Source: an uncultured Caulobacterales bacterium (GTDB taxonomy: Bacteria > Pseudomonadota > Alphaproteobacteria > Caulobacterales > Maricaulaceae). Taken from it: a stretch of 9,512 bases of DNA. The stretch lies in NCBI GenBank assembly GCA_937981945.1, contig CALJNJ010000096.1:1-9512 (forward strand), in the 5' to 3' direction. The notes beneath the pieces are model-generated. The model had not been told where the DNA came from. It was given only the letters and a program-made list of their open reading frames with translations, and ran no database searches. The position numbers and the translations under genes are program-made. Position 1 is the stretch's first letter, and the number at the start of each line of letters is the position of its first letter. This document shows positions 5,683 to 9,512 of the stretch, one piece after another.

Positions 5683-7179
5683 ATGCGGGATACGACGTCT
5701 ATCAGATTTTTTTCGTTTCTGGCCGTTTTGGCTTTGGCGTTAATTGCCTGGCCGTTTATCGGCGTTCAATCTCCGCCTCTGGCCGATTATCCCAATCACA
5801 TGGCCCGGTTTCATGTTTTGCAAAATTTGGAAACCTCTGAGGCCCTGCAATCTTTCTATTTTATTCGGGATGGGTTCTATCCCTATTTGTCCATTGCCGC
5901 CTTTATGAAAATTTTTTCGCCGATCTTCGGTGTTGAAGGGGCAGGCCGAATTTTCGCTGTCTTTGCTATTTACCTGCCCGTGTTGGGGACACTGACCCTG
6001 AGCCGAGCTAATAACGGCAAGGTCAGTTGGCTAACCCTGGCCATGGTGCCACTGGCCCTTTCCACCGTTGCCGGCTGGGGCTTTTTAAACTTTTTGTTTT
6101 CAACCGGTCTTGTCCTGATCTTTTTTGCTCTTTGGATAAAAACCGAATCTTGGCCGCTCATCAGGCGGACCGTCATTTTTGCCGTTCTTATTTTTGCCGT
6201 GACCGCCATGCATCTGATTTCCGCGGTCTTTTTTGGATTGTTGATGGGGTTTTGGGAATTGTCGGCGGTCTATGCCCGGCGGAAAATTGAACGCGCCGAT
6301 TTCGTAAAGTTTCTGAGCATCGCCGTCATGTATATACCGGCAGGGCTTTTATTTTTGACTCAGCTGGGCGGCGAAATCGGCGGCTCGGAAACCATCTACG
6401 GAAATTTCGGCAATAAAGTCATTGTTATGCAATCTCTGTTCTCCATGTTTGGGCAGAAACCGGAAGTTATCCTGGGGCTGCCGATCTTGGTCGGACTGAT
6501 CCTTTTGCGATCTCAAAAAGTCATCTCAATCCATCCCCGTTTTATTTTTGTGGGGTTTGCTCTATTGATTGTCGGGCTGATCGCGCCGTTTCAGCTTTTC
6601 GGCGTGGCTTTCATCGGTATCCGATTTCCGCTTCTGGCCTTGGCCGTATTCATCGCCGGTGTCGAAGAAGTTGATTTTAAGAAAGCTCGTATGGCGGCCG
6701 GCATTTTGGCCATATTGATCGCCGGAAAGCTCTTCGTATTAAAAGACACGTTCAAATTTGCCGACCGGCAAACCGGCGAGCTGAGAGCCGCTATGCAAAC
6801 CCTGCCAATCGGTTCGAAAATTTTGCCGATTTTGAACATTGATACGGCTTTGGATTCGCGCCTGAGCCCACAGCACTATTTTCACAGGCCGGCATATTTC
6901 ATGATCGATCGGGACGGTCTGATCCCCTATTTCTTTTCCATGTTTAATGTGGGCATCTTAGAAGAACACAGCGCCTATACGGCTGAATGGGGCTCGCCCA
7001 TTAAGATCAAAGATTTCGATACGGACCGCGCCTTCTGGTTTGCAGATAATTGGCGTCAGGATTTTGATTATGTGGTGGTCATGGACCCGTCAGGCGCTGA
7101 ATTCACCCACGAAGATATGACGCTCCTCATCAAAAATGACGAATTTTCCATATTGGAAGTGACTCCGAACAATCCCTGA
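5683..7179 (+). CDS. Polytopic membrane protein, GT-C glycosyltransferase-like, uncharacterised
   Basis: A 498-residue protein that I cannot assign to a characterised family. About ten hydrophobic segments are seen, at roughly 8-28, 84-106, 115-130, 132-152, 160-185, 208-228, 262-276, 287-305, 310-327 and 336-353. They are followed by a soluble tail of about 145 residues. After the first segment comes PPLADYPNHMAR (31-42), with an acidic residue in the first extracytoplasmic loop. That architecture resembles GT-C enzymes, which transfer sugars from polyprenyl-phosphate donors and use an Asp in this loop. A conserved-looking TAMHLIS (174-180) and PLLALAVFIAG (316-326) also stand out. The tail (TLPIGSKILPIL..., HRPAYFMIDRDGLIPYFFSM) looks globular and periplasmic. 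The start at 5683 has GAGGG five bases upstream; the ATG at 5679 is in another frame. It stands alone between the tRNA and the receptor, so context gives no substrate. Non-enzymatic membrane protein is the alternative. Confidence 0.85.
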   Translation: MRDTTSIRFFSFLAVLALALIAWPFIGVQSPPLADYPNHMARFHVLQNLETSEALQSFYFIRDGFYPYLSIAAFMKIFSPIFGVEGAGRIFAVFAIYLPVLGTLTLSRANNGKVSWLTLAMVPLALSTVAGWGFLNFLFSTGLVLIFFALWIKTESWPLIRRTVIFAVLIFAVTAMHLISAVFFGLLMGFWELSAVYARRKIERADFVKFLSIAVMYIPAGLLFLTQLGGEIGGSETIYGNFGNKVIVMQSLFSMFGQKPEVILGLPILVGLILLRSQKVISIHPRFIFVGFALLIVGLIAPFQLFGVAFIGIRFPLLALAVFIAGVEEVDFKKARMAAGILAILIAGKLFVLKDTFKFADRQTGELRAAMQTLPIGSKILPILNIDTALDSRLSPQHYFHRPAYFMIDRDGLIPYFFSMFNVGILEEHSAYTAEWGSPIKIKDFDTDRAFWFADNWRQDFDYVVVMDPSGAEFTHEDMTLLIKNDEFSILEVTPNNP

Positions 7180-7188
7180 CGCCCTTCT

Positions 7189-7212
7189 CCCGGCGCCTTC
7201 GGGCGCGGCGGG
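7189..7212 (+). terminator. UUCG-capped hairpin after the membrane protein gene
   Basis: GCGCC (7193-7197) and GGCGC (7202-7206) close a TTCG tetraloop. After a two-base bulge CCCG (7189-7192) pairs with CGGG (7209-7212). It starts 10 bases past the stop codon. The T-run is poor (TTGAACCTT), so termination is likely but may not be strong. Confidence 0.6.
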
Positions 7213-7226
7213 TTGAACCTTCAAAG

Positions 7227-7291
7227 TGCGTAACAAAAATGCAACATTACTACGCAAAACGTATGTTTTTGGGCCAAAAACAGGCAAAACG
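7227..7291. repeat. Cluster of inverted and direct repeats upstream of the receptor gene
   Basis: Three repeat pairs overlap here. TGCGTA (7227-7232) is matched by TACGCA (7251-7256). TTTTTGGGCCAAAAA (7266-7280) is a palindrome with 7-base arms about one base. GCAAAACG occurs at 7254-7261 and again at 7284-7291, 30 bases apart and flanking the palindrome. The density suggests regulator binding sites about 35-100 bases above the likely promoter. The regulator is unknown. No Fur-like box was recognised. Confidence 0.45.
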
Positions 7292-7325
7292 CGCAGAAAA
7301 TTGCCATTCTATTGCGGTCTTTGCA

Positions 7326-7355
7326 TTGCGCGGGTTTCTGAAATGACTTATTAAT
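7326..7355 (+). promoter_or_regulatory. Candidate promoter of the TonB-dependent receptor gene
   Basis: TTGCGC (7326-7331), 17 bases, TATTAA (7349-7354) fits a sigma-70-type promoter moderately well. Transcription would begin near 7361 and give a leader of about 33 bases. The -10 overlaps a tandem direct repeat TTAATTG (7351-7357 and 7359-7365). A small hairpin GTTCC-AAA-GGAAC (7365-7377) follows. GGGGAG lies six bases before the ATG. Confidence 0.45.
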
Positions 7356-7393
7356 TGGTTAATTGTTCCAAAGGAACGCAAGGGGAGAATGAT

Positions 7394-9512
7394 ATGGCTC
7401 GGACCATTTTTAACACCGGAAAAGTAATTTTGGCGACAACAACGTCGCTTTTGGCGCTCGGAGTTTCCGCGCAGGCGCAGGAGCTGGACGAAATCATCGT
7501 CACGGCGACCAAAACATCCAAAAGTCTTCAGGACGTCTCAATGTCGATCGCCGCTTTCGATGCGGAATTATTGTCAGAATACCGCATTGAAGGCTTGGAA
7601 GACATCGCCCAGTTTACGCCGGGCCTATACTCCTATCCGGCGGCCGCCAATTCCAGTGGTCTTCGGGTTAGCCTCCGGGGTGTCGGTACCTTTGACCCAC
7701 AGCTTGGTCTCGATAGTAAAGTCGCCATTTACACAGACGGCGTTTATTTGGGTAAAGTAGTCGGATTGGCTTTCGACTCCCCTGATTTGGAACGGGTTGA
7801 GGTCCTGAAAGGTCCGCAAGGTACGCTTTACGGCCGAAATGCCGTGGTGGGCGCTATTAATTTGATTTCAGCATCCCCAAATCCCGATGAATATGAAGGC
7901 AAAGTGAAACTCGATTATGGGCGGTTCAACGAAGTTGGCGTCTCCGGCGCACTCAATATTCCAATGGGCGATGTCGCTGCTCTTCGGGTTTCCGGTCAGC
8001 GTAACTCGCGGGATGGCTGGGTCGAAAACCTCGGCGAGGGCAGCGATTGGGGCGGCTATGAGAGATTTGGCGGCCGCGTCGCGTTCGGCATTGATTTAAG
8101 TGAAGAATTTAATTTTGAAATTGCGGCTGATTATAACAAATCAACCAATGAAGGGTATTTCTACCAATCCTTTGACATTGCCAATCCGGGATCTCTCTTC
8201 GGGACGGCGGTAGTCGGCGCCACAAATGACCGCCTCGATGAATATACGTCCTTTTCCGAAAACGGCGACGGTTTCGCCGAGCAGCGCGGGGTCAGTATAA
8301 CGGCTGATTGGGATTTTGACGAAGATCATAATTTCAAAGCCACCGCGTCTTGGCGCGGTATGGAAAGCGAACGCTATGTGTCGCTTAACCCAATGGTCGA
8401 TCCGGCCCGAATAGAAGGCATCTTAAACTTTCCAAACCCGGCGCAGGGCGGTTTCTCGCTCAATCAGCTGATCGGTCTTGTGCCTCTATTGGTCAGCTTT
8501 GTTCCCGGTGATCAAGTCCGGAGTGACTTTGGTGACTTTGTCCCGAGATCACCGATCACAGGATTGTTTCAATCTCCGGAAGGGACTCGCTCCCCAACCG
8601 TTGATGGTCATTCTCAAGTCAGTCTTGAGGGCACGTTCACCGGGTCATTTGGCGACAAAATTGATTATACCGGCGGGCTCTATTACTTCGATGAAGATAC
8701 ATCGACCGGCAAAGGTCCGTTCAACGGCGGCGACGCTCAGGACTATTTGGATCTCCTCGGTGTCCTGCCTCTTCTCAGGGATTTCGCAGGTCTTCAAGCT
8801 GCTTTAGGAGAAGTTCGGTTCTCGACAGGCAATTTCTTATCTATCGATACACAGGCTTACGCGGCCTACGGTCAGGCTATTTATCATGTGAGTGATGATC
8901 TTCGCCTTATCGGCGGTTTGCGTTACTCTGACGAAAGTAAAGAAGGGTTCCAACAAAATCTTTCGCCCTTCTTCAGGGATACCACCGATTTACTGGGTAA
9001 TCCGATTTTACCGCAATCCGATAAGATCAGTTTTGACAGTTTAGACCCGCAAGCCGTCATTGAATATGACGTCAATGAAGATTTGATGGTTTACGCCAGC
9101 TATTCACAGGCCTTCCGCTCGGGCGGCTTTAATGCCAGTGCATCCCTTTTGCCGGAACCCGGCGAAACCGTGGGCGCGGATTTTATTTTCGAGCCCGAAG
9201 AAATTACCTCTTATGAAGCAGGCTTTAAAGGCGACTTTGGTGATAGATTCCGCCTGAATGCAGCAGCATTCTTTTATGATATCCCGAACCAGCAAGTTAC
9301 CGTTCGAATTGACCCGATCATTTCGACAAAACGGGCAATTGTGAATGCCGAGTCCGAAGTTTGGGGCGCGGAAGCGGATCTGACCGCCTCGATTACGGAT
9401 GACTTGACGGCCCGCGGCAGCATTACTTATGTGGACGGGACCATTGATGATCTGGTTTCGCCCAATCCTGCCATTCCGGTAATCACTCGTGACCAACTTC
9501 AGGGCACGCCCA
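7394..9512 (+). CDS. TonB-dependent outer-membrane receptor (3' end beyond window)
   Basis: The frame is open from ATG 7394 to the window edge, 706 complete codons, with the C-terminal barrel end missing. GGGGAG six bases upstream supports the start. Residues 1-28 look like a signal peptide, with a hydrophobic core (VILATTTSLLALGV) and an AQA cleavage site. A TonB box DEIIVTAT follows at 32-39. The plug domain runs to about residue 160, with LRGVGT (94-99), YTDGVYLG (113-120), DLERVEVLKGPQGTLYGRNA (131-150) and GAINLIS (153-159). The rest shows alternating barrel strands, with LRLIGGLRYSDESKE, VYASYSQAFRSGGFN and EEITSYEAGFKGDFGDR, all typical of late strands. Such receptors import iron chelates, cobalamin, oligosaccharides or other scarce solutes using TonB-ExbBD energy. 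The substrate cannot be read here. The usual NATGGAIN reads NAVVGAIN. Two loops carry a similar hydrophobic motif (359-369 and 454-464). Confidence 0.95.
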   Translation, partial: MARTIFNTGKVILATTTSLLALGVSAQAQELDEIIVTATKTSKSLQDVSMSIAAFDAELLSEYRIEGLEDIAQFTPGLYSYPAAANSSGLRVSLRGVGTFDPQLGLDSKVAIYTDGVYLGKVVGLAFDSPDLERVEVLKGPQGTLYGRNAVVGAINLISASPNPDEYEGKVKLDYGRFNEVGVSGALNIPMGDVAALRVSGQRNSRDGWVENLGEGSDWGGYERFGGRVAFGIDLSEEFNFEIAADYNKSTNEGYFYQSFDIANPGSLFGTAVVGATNDRLDEYTSFSENGDGFAEQRGVSITADWDFDEDHNFKATASWRGMESERYVSLNPMVDPARIEGILNFPNPAQGGFSLNQLIGLVPLLVSFVPGDQVRSDFGDFVPRSPITGLFQSPEGTRSPTVDGHSQVSLEGTFTGSFGDKIDYTGGLYYFDEDTSTGKGPFNGGDAQDYLDLLGVLPLLRDFAGLQAALGEVRFSTGNFLSIDTQAYAAYGQAIYHVSDDLRLIGGLRYSDESKEGFQQNLSPFFRDTTDLLGNPILPQSDKISFDSLDPQAVIEYDVNEDLMVYASYSQAFRSGGFNASASLLPEPGETVGADFIFEPEEITSYEAGFKGDFGDRFRLNAAAFFYDIPNQQVTVRIDPIISTKRAIVNAESEVWGAEADLTASITDDLTARGSITYVDGTIDDLVSPNPAIPVITRDQLQGTP

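Noticed and set aside
5504..5743. An open frame running through the tRNA-Ala gene
   Set aside because: It would encode protein across the tRNA cloverleaf and overlap the next gene's start; it is a chance frame.

Overview
The window looks like a chromosomal housekeeping segment from an alphaproteobacterium. The main reason is the gene order aroA-cmk-rpsA-ihfB on the minus strand, with a divergent FYDLN_acid (TIGR02300) gene and a tRNA-Ala(GGC) beside it, which is an arrangement typical of that class. The class II (CP4-like) EPSP synthase, a C-terminal LptB end and a large TonB-dependent receptor fit this. By eye the base composition is roughly balanced. I suspect a Caulobacterales/Hyphomonadaceae/Maricaulales-type marine bacterium, but that is inference.

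Layout. Bases 1-113 are the 3' end of lptB (plus strand). It converges on mscL (minus) across a shared bidirectional terminator at 126-162. On the minus strand, reading from high to low coordinates, come aroA (class II EPSP synthase), cmk (overlapping aroA by 4 bases), rpsA (six-domain ribosomal protein S1, preceded by a 102-base leader with a strong hairpin), a canonical terminator, ihfB with its own promoter-like sequence and a probable leaderless start, and mscL. On the plus strand from 4981 come the FYDLN_acid protein, tRNA-Ala(GGC), an uncharacterised 498-residue polytopic membrane protein with a GT-C glycosyltransferase-like look, and a TonB-dependent outer-membrane receptor that runs off the right edge. 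The receptor frame has no stop within the window.

How the parts relate. aroA makes the chorismate precursor EPSP, cmk recycles CMP/dCMP, rpsA and tRNA-Ala serve translation, and ihfB is a nucleoid protein; these are core growth genes. lptB, mscL and the receptor are envelope functions. There is no sign of mobile elements, phage, CRISPR or a defence system.

I found no convincing new multi-gene system. The points most worth a second look are the rpsA leader (hairpin plus a possible TTG-initiated 18-codon frame ending at the rpsA ribosome binding site), the predicted leaderless ihfB mRNA, the EPSP synthase that carries class II motifs but a glycine at the glyphosate-determining position, the unknown membrane protein, a repeated hydrophobic motif in the receptor barrel, and the repeat-rich DNA upstream of the receptor.
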